64,000 bases of DNA, from positions 124,001 through 188,000 of the forward strand of contig NZ_BJMK01000004.1 in NCBI RefSeq assembly GCF_006539125.1. The letters run 5' to 3'. The stretch is from Gluconobacter sphaericus NBRC 12467 (GTDB lineage Bacteria > Pseudomonadota > Alphaproteobacteria > Acetobacterales > Acetobacteraceae). The notes below the pieces were generated by a model that saw only the letters and a list, made by a program, of their open reading frames with translations, had not been told where the DNA came from and ran no database searches. The translations under genes were made by a program, and so were the position numbers. Shown here in pieces: positions 48,678 to 58,260 of this stretch. Numbering within the stretch: the stretch's first letter is position 1; each line of letters opens with the position of its first letter.

Positions 48678-49915
48678 GCGAGCATCATCCGGGCCCGTTC
48701 AAGCCCTTCGATCAGCGCATCGATCTCTTCAGTCGTGGTGTAGATGCCAAAACTGGCACGTGCGGTGGCATGAACGCCAAGACGACGCACCAGAGGTTCA
48801 GCACAATGCTGCCCGGCGCGGATGGCAATTCCGAGCTGATCCAACAAGGTTGCCAGATCATGTGGGTGCGCACCGTCCATGACGAAGGAGATTACGCCCC
48901 CGCGCTCTTCAGGTTCGCCCAAAATGCGCAAACTATTGATCCCACGCATCTTTTTCAGCGCATAAGAGGTCAGGTCAGCTTCATGGCACGAAATGGCATC
49001 ATAACCGATCTCTTCCACAAAACGGACAGCCGCCCCAAGACCGATCGTCTCCAGAATGGCAGGTGTACCGGCCTCAAACTTGTGAGGAACATGCGCCCAG
49101 GTAGCGCGCTCGAAAGACACGTTCTGAATCATGTCACCACCGCCCATAAAAGGCGGCATTATGTCCAGCAACTCCATCTTCCCCCAGAGCACCCCAATCC
49201 CCGTAGGGCCATAGAGCTTATGACCCGTGAAGGTGAAGAAATCTGCTCCAATAGCTTTCACGTCAATCTTGCGATGAACGACCGACTGAGACCCGTCCAG
49301 CAAAATGCGCGCGCCATAAGCATGGGCGATTTCCGCCAGCTTACTGGCCGGCGTAATCGTTCCCAGCACATTGGACATGTGCGTGACGGCAACAAGCGCC
49401 ACCTTCCCATCCGACAGAAGCGCTTCGTAAGCGTCCAGATCAATATCACCGGCATCATTGATAGGAGCGACACGCAGCTCGATACCCGCACGATCCCGCA
49501 GCATAAGCCAAGGCACGATATTGGCGTGATGCTCAAGCTCGGAAATCAGAACTGCCTGCCCGGGCTTCAGCATACTGCCAAAACTGTGCGCCACGAGGTT
49601 AATGGCCTCGGTGCTGTTACGGGTAAAAACGATTTCCCGATGATCGGGCGCATTTAGAAGACGGGCCACGTCATGACGGGCACGCTCATAGGCTTCCGTC
49701 GTGCGCTCGCTCATCCAATGTAAGCCACGATGAATGTTGGCATACTGGTGATACGCCGCGTCCCGCATGGCCTCGATCACGTCATCCGGCTTCTGGGACG
49801 AAGCCGCGCTATCGAGAAAGACCAGAGGCCGGCCATGAACGGTTTCGTTCAGGATCGGGAAATGGGAGCGAATTGCCGACAGGTCCATCCCAGTAGGGCG
49901 GTCAGTAGAGGTCAT
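48674..49915 (-). CDS. sufS: Cysteine desulfurase SufS
   Basis: SufS is the class II PLP cysteine desulfurase that supplies sulfur to SufBCD. The PLP lysine is in TFTGHKLYGPTGIGVLWG, and the catalytic cysteine is in RAGQHCAEPLVRRLG. The N-terminus begins IRSHFPILNETVHGRPLVFLDSAASSQKP. The length of 413 residues is normal. No SufE or SufU partner gene is in this operon. The gene overlaps sufD and sufT by 4 bp each. Confidence 0.95.
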   Translation of the reverse strand: MTSTDRPTGMDLSAIRSHFPILNETVHGRPLVFLDSAASSQKPDDVIEAMRDAAYHQYANIHRGLHWMSERTTEAYERARHDVARLLNAPDHREIVFTRNSTEAINLVAHSFGSMLKPGQAVLISELEHHANIVPWLMLRDRAGIELRVAPINDAGDIDLDAYEALLSDGKVALVAVTHMSNVLGTITPASKLAEIAHAYGARILLDGSQSVVHRKIDVKAIGADFFTFTGHKLYGPTGIGVLWGKMELLDIMPPFMGGGDMIQNVSFERATWAHVPHKFEAGTPAILETIGLGAAVRFVEEIGYDAISCHEADLTSYALKKMRGINSLRILGEPEERGGVISFVMDGAHPHDLATLLDQLGIAIRAGQHCAEPLVRRLGVHATARASFGIYTTTEEIDALIEGLERARMMLA

Positions 49916-51108
49916 GAGGTCATGCTCCGCAGCAGCAGATCACGCAGCCCCTCATCGGAAACCAGATCCAGCGCATCGATCAGGAATGCACGCACAAGCA
50001 TATCCCGTGCATCCGTTTGCGGAATACCCCGGGAGCGCAGATAAAAGAGCTGCTCGTCATCAAGTGCACCAACAGTGGCGCCGTGACTGCACTTGACGTC
50101 GTCAGCGTAAATTTCCAGCTCGGGCTTACTGTTGATCTGCGCCTTTTCAGACAGCAGAAGCGCCTGGTTCATCTGATAGCCATCAGTTTTCTGGGCCACG
50201 CGATCAACAAGGATCTTGCCCTGGAAAACACCCTGCCCGGCGTCGGACAGAACCGTCTTGACGGTCTGGCGCGAGCTCCCATCAGGAGCGGCATGATGGA
50301 TCATGGATGTCAGGTCGTTCAGGCGCTGGCCATCGACGATCTGTACGCCATTCACATGCGCCATGGCGTGAGGTGCACCCAGTGTCACGACAGCTTCATG
50401 ACGCGCAAGGCTGCTACCCTGATTCAGGGTAAAGCTGTCATATTCGCCCTTCTCCGCCACATCGGCCGAAACGATGGCGAGATGCGTGGCGGTCAGGCTC
50501 TCACGCTGCACCTTGACATGACGGAGCGTCGCCTCCTTGCCCACAACAATGTCAAAGCGCGGGTTGGCGATATAACGCCCCTCACCTGCACTGACGTCAT
50601 ACAGTGTCAAGGACGCGCCGTCTTCCAGTACGATCCGGTGCTGAAGATGCGTCGAAACATCCTGCCCATTAGAGAGGCTAACGAGCGTCAGCAGACCCGC
50701 ATCCGTTCCAGCGGGTATTCGAATATCGAGACCTCTTTCACCCAGCGCCGTATTTAGCGTTGCGGAAAACACCCCCTTGAGCGGAGAAACGTTTTCCGAA
50801 GCCCGCTGAGCAACTTCCGGAAAAGCCGATAACGCATCCAAAAGCTGACCATTGCCATAGACCACACGGACGCCCGTTTCAGGCAAGATCAGATGATTCA
50901 GCAGCGCAGTGGCGGTTTCGGTCGTCAGGGACGCAGCCTTTTGCCACACCGTATCCGCGATCGAACGAAGTGGCGTATAACGCCAGGCTTCAACGCGGCG
51001 CGTCGGCAGCCCCGTTTCGGCTAGAGCCGCACCTTGCCCGGCGGCACGTGCAACAAACGCCTCCAGAGCGGGAACAGCGTTCTGCATTACGGTGGGAGCT
51101 CCGCTCAC
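49912..51108 (-). CDS. sufD: SufD scaffold subunit
   Basis: SufD is the second beta-helix subunit of the SufBC2D scaffold. The 398-residue protein has RRVEAWRYTPLRSIADTVW near the N-terminus. The C-terminal region has KPELEIYADDVKCSHGATVGALDDEQLFYLRSRGI with the conserved His and the SufC-binding helix. It overlaps sufC by 4 bp. Confidence 0.94.
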   Translation of the reverse strand: MSGAPTVMQNAVPALEAFVARAAGQGAALAETGLPTRRVEAWRYTPLRSIADTVWQKAASLTTETATALLNHLILPETGVRVVYGNGQLLDALSAFPEVAQRASENVSPLKGVFSATLNTALGERGLDIRIPAGTDAGLLTLVSLSNGQDVSTHLQHRIVLEDGASLTLYDVSAGEGRYIANPRFDIVVGKEATLRHVKVQRESLTATHLAIVSADVAEKGEYDSFTLNQGSSLARHEAVVTLGAPHAMAHVNGVQIVDGQRLNDLTSMIHHAAPDGSSRQTVKTVLSDAGQGVFQGKILVDRVAQKTDGYQMNQALLLSEKAQINSKPELEIYADDVKCSHGATVGALDDEQLFYLRSRGIPQTDARDMLVRAFLIDALDLVSDEGLRDLLLRSMTS

Positions 51109-51875
51109 GCTGCTGCCTCGAGGAACTGGGTATAACCCTGCTTCTCAAGTGTCTTGGCGATATCGGGACCGCCACTGTGGATGATGCGGCCATGCGCCAT
51201 AACATGCACGCGGTCCGGCACAATGTAATCGAGCAGACGCTGATGATGGGTGATAACCAGAGCCGAAAAATCCGGGCTGCGCAGGGAATTCACGCCTTCA
51301 GCGACAATACGCAGGGCGTCAATGTCCAGACCACTGTCCGTCTCGTCAAGAATAGCAAAAGACGGCTGAAGCAGACGCATTTGAAGCACTTCATTGCGCT
51401 TCTTCTCGCCGCCCGAAAAGCCGACATTAACTGCACGCTTGAGCATGTCGTCGGACATGGAGAGATGCTTGGTCTCGGCACGAACAGCCTTGAGAAAAGC
51501 CACTGCATCCATTTCGGCTTCACCACGCGCCCGACGAACGGCGTTTACGGCCGTACGCAAGAAATTCGCATTATTCACACCGGGAAGTTCGACCGGTGAC
51601 TGGAATGCCAGAAACAAACCCAGCGCAGCGCGTTCTTCGGGCTCAAGAGCCAGCAGATCCTGTCCCTTGAAAGTGGCTGACCCACCCGTCACTTCGTAGT
51701 CGTCACGACCGGCAAGCACATAAGACAGCGTGGATTTACCAGAGCCATTTGGCCCCATGATCGCGTGGACTTCACCCTTGGGGATTTCGAGGTCGAGCCC
51801 CTTGAGAATGTCCTTGGGCGTACCGTCGGCGTCGATGCGGGCCTGAAGACCCTGAATTTTCAGAAAATCGCTCAT
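51105..51875 (-). CDS. sufC: SufC ATPase
   Basis: SufC is the ABC-type ATPase of the SufBC2D complex. It has Walker A GPNGSGKSTLSYVLAG, a Q-loop followed by FLAFQSPVELPGVNNANFLR, the signature GFSGGEKKRNEVLQM, Walker B FAILDETDSGLDIDAL and ITHHQRLLDYI. The ATG at 51875 gives 256 residues. The open frame to 51974 lies inside sufB and is not used. Confidence 0.95.
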   Translation of the reverse strand: MSDFLKIQGLQARIDADGTPKDILKGLDLEIPKGEVHAIMGPNGSGKSTLSYVLAGRDDYEVTGGSATFKGQDLLALEPEERAALGLFLAFQSPVELPGVNNANFLRTAVNAVRRARGEAEMDAVAFLKAVRAETKHLSMSDDMLKRAVNVGFSGGEKKRNEVLQMRLLQPSFAILDETDSGLDIDALRIVAEGVNSLRSPDFSALVITHHQRLLDYIVPDRVHVMAHGRIIHSGGPDIAKTLEKQGYTQFLEAAA

Positions 51876-51876
51876 A

Positions 51877-53361
51877 TTAACCCACACTTCCTTCGAGGCT
51901 GATCTGCAGAAGCTTCTGCGCCTCGACCGCGAATTCCATCGGGAGCTCCTTGAGCACCTCGCGGCAGAAACCATTGACGATCAGACCAACTGCATCTTCT
52001 TCCGACAGGCCGCGCGAACGGCAGTAGAAGAGCTGGTCTTCGGAGATTTTGGACGTGGTCGCTTCATGCTCCACGCGCGCCGTCATGTTACGGCTTTCAA
52101 TATAAGGTACTGTGTGCGCACCGCACTGATCGCCAATCAGCAGACTGTCGCACTGCGTAAAATTGCGTGCGTTACGCGCTTTGGGCTGCATGCGGACCAA
52201 ACCACGATAGGTGCTATCAGAGTGCCCAGCGGAAATGGTCTTGGCGATAATCGTCGAGCGCGTGTTTGGCGCGAGATGGATCATCTTCGTGCCCGTATCG
52301 GCCTGCTGATGGTTGTTGGTCACTGCAACCGAGTAGAACTCGCCGACTGATCCCTCACCTGCCAACACGCAGGACGGATATTTCCATGTGATCGCAGAGC
52401 CGGTTTCAACCTGGGTCCACGAAATCTTGGACCGTGCGCCACGGCAGATGCCACGCTTGGTGACAAAGTTGTAGATGCCACCCCGACCTTCATCATCGCC
52501 CGGATACCAGTTCTGGACGGTGGAATACTTGATCGAGGCGTCTTCCATAGCAATGAGTTCGACCACAGCCGCATGAAGCTGGTTCTCGTCACGCTGGGGC
52601 GCTGTGCAACCTTCCAGATAGGAGACTGTGGCTCGGTCTTCAGCAATAATCAGCGTGCGTTCGAACTGCCCCGTATTGCGCGCATTAATGCGGAAATAGG
52701 TAGACAGTTCCATCGGGCAGCGGACGCCTTCAGGGATGTAAACGAACGAGCCGTCGGTAAAGACGGCAGAGTTCAACGCCCCGAAGAAGTTGTCGGACAC
52801 CGGCACGACCGTACCCAGATATTTCTGGACCAGTTCGGGGTGTTCGCGGATAGCCTCGGAAATCGGGCAAAAGATAACACCAGCTTCCGCAAGAGTTTTA
52901 CGGAAGGTCGTTGCGACGGACACACTGTCAAAAACAGCATCGACCGCTACAGGCAGACGCGCTTCTTCAGCGCCTTCCACACCCGCTAGAAGGGCCTGTT
53001 CGTGCAGAGGAATGCCCAACTTAGCATAAGTCTTGAGCAGTTCGGGATCAACTTCATCAAGACTTTTAGGACCGGGCTTTTTCTTCGGTTGAGCGAAGTA
53101 ATGGGCGTCCTGATAATCGATCGGCGGATGATGGATATGAGCCCAAGTAGGCTCTTCCATTTCCAGCCACGCACGAAAAGCCTTCAGACGCCAATCCAGC
53201 ATCCATTGCGGCTCGCCCTTGCGCTCGGAGATCAGGCGCACCGTCTCCTCATTGAGACCTTTGGGCGCGATATCCATTTCGATATCGGTCTCAAAGCCCC
53301 ATTCGTAGCTGGATTTCGCGAGTTTTTCGACTGTCTCGCGGGTTTCCGTCACGGCTGGCAT
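51877..53361 (-). CDS. sufB: SufB scaffold subunit
   Basis: SufB forms the cluster-assembly interface with SufD and SufC. The 494 residues include the conserved [23 protein letters not shown], a beta-helix core and [20 protein letters not shown]. The candidate cluster cysteine lies in [23 protein letters not shown]. The C-terminal block has [22 protein letters not shown]. It follows sufR by 12 bp and precedes sufC by 1 bp. Confidence 0.96.
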   Translation of the reverse strand: MPAVTETRETVEKLAKSSYEWGFETDIEMDIAPKGLNEETVRLISERKGEPQWMLDWRLKAFRAWLEMEEPTWAHIHHPPIDYQDAHYFAQPKKKPGPKSLDEVDPELLKTYAKLGIPLHEQALLAGVEGAEEARLPVAVDAVFDSVSVATTFRKTLAEAGVIFCPISEAIREHPELVQKYLGTVVPVSDNFFGALNSAVFTDGSFVYIPEGVRCPMELSTYFRINARNTGQFERTLIIAEDRATVSYLEGCTAPQRDENQLHAAVVELIAMEDASIKYSTVQNWYPGDDEGRGGIYNFVTKRGICRGARSKISWTQVETGSAITWKYPSCVLAGEGSVGEFYSVAVTNNHQQADTGTKMIHLAPNTRSTIIAKTISAGHSDSTYRGLVRMQPKARNARNFTQCDSLLIGDQCGAHTVPYIESRNMTARVEHEATTSKISEDQLFYCRSRGLSEEDAVGLIVNGFCREVLKELPMEFAVEAQKLLQISLEGSVG

Positions 53362-53373
53362 GGTGTGTTGTCC

Positions 53374-53856
53374 TTAACTAACCGCTTCGGTCACGGAGGA
53401 AGACTCCGTTCCAACGGTGGCAATAGGAGCCAGAGCGGGGCCGCGCCGTGGCAGGCGCTCCGCATGTCGGCCCATATCCGCCAGTGTAATACTATTGAGT
53501 GTGCTCAGAATGGCGTCGTTCACGACGTCCCACTGCCCCGATAAACCGCACAAGGAACTGTGCTCACATTCGCGCCCGTCGCAACAGGCGGTAATAGCGA
53601 TAGGACCGTCTACTGCCGCAATAACAGTGGCGACGGTCACCTTCTCAAGCTCGCCCGCAAGACGGTAGCCGCCTCGTGCGCCGCGATGAGATAGCACCAG
53701 ACCGCTGGAGGCCAGACCTTTAAGGAGCTTTGCTACGGTGGGTTCGGGAACGCCAGTTTCTACTGCAAGGGCTGCGGCTGTTGCCAGTCCTTCATGACGA
53801 CCGAGATGGACCAGAAGGACAGTAGCGTAATCGGCTAGTTTGGAGAGCCTCAGCAT
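53374..53856 (-). CDS. sufR: Rrf2-family Fe-S regulator of the suf operon
   Basis: An Rrf2 winged-helix regulator of 160 residues, of the type found first in SUF operons. The HTH part is LSKLADYATVLLVHLGR through VPEPTVAKLLKGLASSGLVLSHRGARGGYRLA. The cluster-binding cysteines are visible as ITACCDGRECEHSSLCGLSG. It probably senses a 2Fe-2S cluster and represses or tunes suf expression by binding the palindromes just upstream. The ATG at 53856 gives the canonical start MLRLSKL; the frame runs open to 53934 without homology. It leads the operon. Confidence 0.92.
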   Translation of the reverse strand: MLRLSKLADYATVLLVHLGRHEGLATAAALAVETGVPEPTVAKLLKGLASSGLVLSHRGARGGYRLAGELEKVTVATVIAAVDGPIAITACCDGRECEHSSLCGLSGQWDVVNDAILSTLNSITLADMGRHAERLPRRGPALAPIATVGTESSSVTEAVS

Positions 53857-53888
53857 CGCTTGCACACTCGCATCTTGTTCTAATTCAA

Positions 53889-53917
53889 GACTTGATAAGT
53901 CCTGATTTGTTCCAAAT
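53889..53917 (-). promoter_or_regulatory. Two adjacent 13-bp palindromes upstream of sufR (candidate operators)
   Basis: GACTT-GAT-AAGTC at 53889-53901 and ATTTG-TTC-CAAAT at 53905-53917 are each perfect inverted repeats with 5-bp arms and a 3-bp centre. They lie 3 bp apart, with centres 16 bp apart. They lie 33 to 61 bp upstream of the sufR start codon, where a promoter would be expected. Autoregulation by the Rrf2 protein is inferred. Confidence 0.5.
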
Positions 53918-53930
53918 GACCCATACCAAT

Positions 53931-53963
53931 GCAAAGGTCAAGACTTCTGTGCCCGACCTTTGC
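53931..53963 (-). repeat. Perfect 9-bp inverted repeat upstream of the suf operon
   Basis: GCAAAGGTC (53931-53939) and GACCTTTGC (53955-53963) are perfect inverted arms with a 15-nt spacer. On the reverse strand one arm includes TTGACC, a plausible -35. It is 13 bp beyond the stop codon of the DUF445 gene, so it might also act in its 3' end, but no T run follows. Confidence 0.45.
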
Positions 53964-53976
53964 CTGACATGGAATG

Positions 53977-55266
53977 TCACACACCAAAAAACAGTCGAGA
54001 AACGCCGTCGAGCGCCGCTCCGGCAAGAAAACCAACGACAGTGCCATTTATACGAATATAGGCCAGATCACGACCCACTCGCGACTCCAGCCGGGCCGCC
54101 AGATCGTTTCCGTCCCAGCCCGCCATAACGGCCGCGATAAACCCCGAGAGCTTTTCACGCAGGCCGGGCAGGATCCGCTGAACGGTGCTTTCAACAGCCT
54201 GATTGACCTTCAAACGCAGGGATTCATTGGAGCGCAGGGCACTGGCCAGCTGAACAATCGCCGCATCGATAACAGTAGCGCTCCAGCCGTCCTCGCGTCC
54301 GCTGTCTTCCTCGACCATGCGCCGCAGACGCTCCCATAGCTCCGAACTCCATCCTTTAAGGCTGGTATGCGTCAGAACAGATGTGATCGTGTCGGCCATA
54401 TCCTTGCGCCGGGCAGGATCATTTTCAATACGATCAATTTCACCCCGGACCCAGGTGGTGAACCCGTGCCGCAGTTCCGAGTCCATCGGATCAACCCGCT
54501 CAAACTCGGCATGGAGCGCCATGAGGACACGACTGGCGACTGACCCACCGATCGCCCAGCCCAGAAAACGCCCCCCCTGCTCGCGCACTCGTTCTTCTAC
54601 AAAATGACGCAGATCAGACTCACGGGAGGTCACAGTCGTCTTGATGCGCTCCAGCAGAAAGGACAGGACCTCCTGATGCATCTCGCTGTCCACCATCGCC
54701 CGCATGCCACGAGAAACGAGGGGAGCCATTTCCTCGCCATTCAGCAGAACCGGAAGCGCGCGAGAAATGGCGGTCTTGGCGCGCCCGTCTTCCATCCGAT
54801 CGAACATCACCGGGATGGCGGAGCGCATGCTGGTGACGAGCGTCTGTCGATTCGCCGGGTCATTCAGCATGTCGGCAATCAGGCTGGAGAGGTCAATTTT
54901 CGACAGGGCGCGGCGAACATCGTCCTCAGTGAAGAACTGACCGGAAATGAAACGTCCCAGCGCCTGACCGAGCCGTTCTTTTTGCCGCGGCAGAATGGCC
55001 GTATGAGGAATGGGCAGACCCAGCGGATGACGGAACAGGGCCGTAACCGCAAACCAGTCGGCAAGACCACCAACAACACCTGCCCGCGACCCGGCGCGCA
55101 GCAGGCTAAAGGCAAGACTACCGTCCCCGATATGACGGGCGGCTGCGAGTGTCGTTCCCGCAGCGAGAATACCCATGCCGACGAGCAAGCCACCGGCCAT
55201 GAACCTGGGTGAGAAAGCTGTGGTGCTGGATTTCCGGGAAACGGGTGGGGTCGTGTCCGCGTGCAT
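53977..55266 (-). CDS. DUF445 (YjiN-like) membrane protein
   Basis: A 429-residue protein with N-terminal hydrophobic segments (FMAGGLLVGMGILAAGTTLAA) followed by GVVGGLADWFAVTALFRHPLGLPIPHT and IPHTAILPRQKERLGQALG. There are long amphipathic helices, and a C-terminal membrane segment lies near GTVVGFLAGAALDGVSRLF. This matches DUF445/YjiN, whose function is not established. The ATG at 55266 excludes an open upstream stretch that is antisense to ppc. It diverges from ppc with 127 bp between starts. Confidence 0.82.
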   Translation of the reverse strand: MHADTTPPVSRKSSTTAFSPRFMAGGLLVGMGILAAGTTLAAARHIGDGSLAFSLLRAGSRAGVVGGLADWFAVTALFRHPLGLPIPHTAILPRQKERLGQALGRFISGQFFTEDDVRRALSKIDLSSLIADMLNDPANRQTLVTSMRSAIPVMFDRMEDGRAKTAISRALPVLLNGEEMAPLVSRGMRAMVDSEMHQEVLSFLLERIKTTVTSRESDLRHFVEERVREQGGRFLGWAIGGSVASRVLMALHAEFERVDPMDSELRHGFTTWVRGEIDRIENDPARRKDMADTITSVLTHTSLKGWSSELWERLRRMVEEDSGREDGWSATVIDAAIVQLASALRSNESLRLKVNQAVESTVQRILPGLREKLSGFIAAVMAGWDGNDLAARLESRVGRDLAYIRINGTVVGFLAGAALDGVSRLFFGV

Positions 55267-55393
55267 GAGCGCACCGATAGCATCATCCTCCCGTGCTGTC
55301 GCGTCCAGAGCAAGGTTGCACTTGGTGACAGGGCATGAAAAGTATTGCGCCCCGTCTTCGTCCCATTTCTCCGCAGAAGCGAGACTGCTCCCG

Positions 55394-58171
55394 ATGTCTG
55401 ACTGCGCCTCCCGGCTCGATCCGTCCCTCCATGACCGTATTAACGCAATGACGTCACGGCTTCTCCATGAGCGCGATGGTCTCGCAGACCTGATTGCATC
55501 CATTAGCCAGGGCCTGTTGGACGACGACCGGAGCGAGAACAGGACGCAGCTGGACGAAATCGAGAATGTCATCCGCGCCCTGCGTGACGAGCATTTCATG
55601 GAACGGGCCGCACATCTGCGCTCCTATATCGGGCTCGATACTGCTGCTCCCCAAGGCCGCCTCGAAGCCGTGGCAAAACGCCTTGTCGATCAGGCCCCCG
55701 ATGCCGTCTCCCTGACGGTGCCGCAGATTGCCGCCGTCTTTACCGCCCACCCGACCTTTGCACTGGCGGACGGCGTCTATGAGATCCTGACGCAGCGTGC
55801 TGAAAATCCGGAACAGCCAGTGCCGTGCCTGAAGACGCATCGCCGTCCGGCCCCCCCAACACTGGCGCAGGAACAGGCGCTGGCGCTGGCAGCCATTCTG
55901 CGGGGGCGCGATGCGCTCGACGATCTGACCGAAGCACTGCTGCAGGAAATGTCCCAGCGCTGGTCTGACGAGGGCAGTCAGGTCGATCCCTCGCCCGTCA
56001 TCCTCGCAAGCTGGGTCGGGTTCGACACCGACGGCCGGAACGACATCGGCTGGTGGGACACGCTGCGGATCCGGCTTGAGCTGAAATCCTCCCAGCTGCA
56101 TCGTCTCACGGACGGACTCGAACGCCTGGGCCTGCAGGACAGCGCACTCGCCATGCGGGCGCGCCGGGCGATCGAAGCCGTAAAAACACAGCACGCCGCC
56201 TGCCCGACCGGCAAGGATGCTGCTCCGGAAATCATCAAGGATTTTGCCCAGACACTGATTGCCTGCCGAGACAAGGCGCTGCTCGACGCCACCGAACTTC
56301 TGCCACTGTTCCAGGACGCGGCGGTCGAGCTGGATGATGAAGCCAGATTGCACCTGCGGACCATCCGTGCCGGCTTCATGAACCATGGCCTCGGGATCGC
56401 CCGAATCCATACAAGGCTAAATGCCGCACAGATCTACAATGTAGCCCGCACCCGGCTTGGCCTGACCGATGATCCTGCCCTGCCCTCACGCCGTCGCGTT
56501 CTGCTGGCCAAAATCGACGAGGCCCTTTCGGATCTGAAACCCCGCGCTGTGGATTTCGGATCCCTGCTGGTCGAGCCCGCATCAGCCGCACGACTGATGA
56601 TGACGATGGCGCAGATCCTCAAGCACATCGATTCTGGCTCGCCCATCCGCTTCCTCATTGCCGAGACCGAAAGCGGCTATACGCTGCTCGCCACGCTCTG
56701 GCTGGCACGCCTGTTCGGGATCAAGGACCACCAGATCGAGATATCACCGCTGTTCGAGACGGAAAGCGCGCTTGAGAACGGCGAGACCATTCTGGAAGAA
56801 GCTTTCCGCTCCAGTCACTGGCGCGATTATCTGCGAGCAAACGGCCGCCTGTCGCTTCAGTTCGGATACTCCGACTCAGGCCGTTACGTCGGACAGCTCG
56901 CAGCGACCAATCTGGTCGAACGGTTGCGCATGCGGACCCTTTCCCTGCTGGCGGAACACGGCCTTGAAGACGTGTCCCTGACGTTGTTCGACACACACGG
57001 CGAAAGCATCGGACGGGGGGCGCATCCGTTCAGCCTGCGCCAGCGTCTGGACTATTTCTCCCCCGCCCGTACGCGTCTTGCCATGCGCGAGGCCGGGATC
57101 GGCTGCCGGGTGGAAACCGCATTCCAGGGTGGAGACGGCTACACGCTGTTCGGCACGAAGGCCCTTGCAGCCTCCACCATCGCAACGCTGGCAGAACATG
57201 TGGCCGATATCCCACTGGACACGAAAGATCCAGTTTATACGCGGCCTGACTTCGCATCGGATTTCTTTTCCACCATCGCGCTCGACATGGGCGCACTGGT
57301 CGACGATCCCGGCTATGCGGCACTACTAAGCGCATTCGGTCCAGCCTTAATCGATAAGACGGGGTCCCGTCCTTCCGCACGCCAGTCGGACGCGGCAACG
57401 GTCACACGCATCACTCATCCGGGACAGCTTCGCGCCATTCCCAATAACGCCATTCTTCAGCAACTCGGCTGGTGGGCGAATGTGCTGCATGGCCTTGGGA
57501 ACGCAGCACAGCGTCATCCCGAAACATTCGAGCAGTTCGCCACGGAATCCTCGCGTTTCCGCGAAGCCATGGATTTCGCCCGTCAGGCCCTTGCGCACTC
57601 GGATCTGGACGTACTGCGGACGACGATCCATCAGCTTGATCCCGGAACCTGGCTGGACCGTGCAGCAAAAGCCCGGAGCGATGAAGAGCGTCAGAGCCTG
57701 CTGTGTATTTCGCACGGCCTGGAACTGCTGCGCTTCTGGGCCAATGGCCCGGCCATGTTCCGGCGCATCCAGGCGGATCATATCGCCCTGCGTGCAGCAT
57801 GGCCGGATGCGCCCCGCATGGATGCACGCGAAAAGCTGCTTCATGCCATCCGCTTTGCCCTCATCGACCGGCTGTGGACGCTTTCAACCCGCATCCCCTA
57901 TTTCGGGCCGCGCAATAGCCTGACACGCGAAGCAATCACGAACCTGATCCTCTGCCTAGATGTGCCGCGCGCGCTGCATCTGTTGGAGGATCTGTTCCCG
58001 ATCAGCGCTCCAAGCGTTGCTAATCTCGACTTCGGGGAACCGGGTGATGCTGCTGAAGCCGCCGGTTTTGCGCGGGAGCATGAGGAGATTTTCGCGCCGC
58101 TGTCACGCTGCTTTGCACTAATGCGTGAGATCGGCGTGGCGATCATGCACGCCAACCGGGCTTTCGGATGA
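55394..58171 (+). CDS. ppc: Phosphoenolpyruvate carboxylase, divergent type
   Basis: PEPC carboxylates PEP to oxaloacetate. The 925-residue protein has the family layout. FTAHPTF carries the catalytic His119, but Phe122 replaces the usual Glu or Gln. FGYSDSGRYVG has Arg497 in place of the conserved Lys. The Gly-rich loop reads HGESIGRGAHP (H535, R541) instead of HGRGGxxGRGG. GSRPSAR and LRAIPNNAILQQLGWWANVLHG match the late motifs. It ends NRAFG rather than the usual NTG. It is a recognisable but altered PEPC; activity and regulation by effectors are not certain. The start may also be ATG at 55448. Confidence 0.8.
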   Translation: MSDCASRLDPSLHDRINAMTSRLLHERDGLADLIASISQGLLDDDRSENRTQLDEIENVIRALRDEHFMERAAHLRSYIGLDTAAPQGRLEAVAKRLVDQAPDAVSLTVPQIAAVFTAHPTFALADGVYEILTQRAENPEQPVPCLKTHRRPAPPTLAQEQALALAAILRGRDALDDLTEALLQEMSQRWSDEGSQVDPSPVILASWVGFDTDGRNDIGWWDTLRIRLELKSSQLHRLTDGLERLGLQDSALAMRARRAIEAVKTQHAACPTGKDAAPEIIKDFAQTLIACRDKALLDATELLPLFQDAAVELDDEARLHLRTIRAGFMNHGLGIARIHTRLNAAQIYNVARTRLGLTDDPALPSRRRVLLAKIDEALSDLKPRAVDFGSLLVEPASAARLMMTMAQILKHIDSGSPIRFLIAETESGYTLLATLWLARLFGIKDHQIEISPLFETESALENGETILEEAFRSSHWRDYLRANGRLSLQFGYSDSGRYVGQLAATNLVERLRMRTLSLLAEHGLEDVSLTLFDTHGESIGRGAHPFSLRQRLDYFSPARTRLAMREAGIGCRVETAFQGGDGYTLFGTKALAASTIATLAEHVADIPLDTKDPVYTRPDFASDFFSTIALDMGALVDDPGYAALLSAFGPALIDKTGSRPSARQSDAATVTRITHPGQLRAIPNNAILQQLGWWANVLHGLGNAAQRHPETFEQFATESSRFREAMDFARQALAHSDLDVLRTTIHQLDPGTWLDRAAKARSDEERQSLLCISHGLELLRFWANGPAMFRRIQADHIALRAAWPDAPRMDAREKLLHAIRFALIDRLWTLSTRIPYFGPRNSLTREAITNLILCLDVPRALHLLEDLFPISAPSVANLDFGEPGDAAEAAGFAREHEEIFAPLSRCFALMREIGVAIMHANRAFG

Positions 58172-58260
58172 GGAATGATCCGCGGTCGCAACTCTTGTCG
58201 AGTGCGACCGTCTGCGGTTAGAAAGCTCGCGTCATAACATCCAACGGAAAGTTCCTCTGC

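Noticed and set aside
55267-55599. Upstream extension of the DUF445 frame
   Set aside because: Overlaps the first codons of ppc in antisense and is Ser/Arg-rich without signal or domain.
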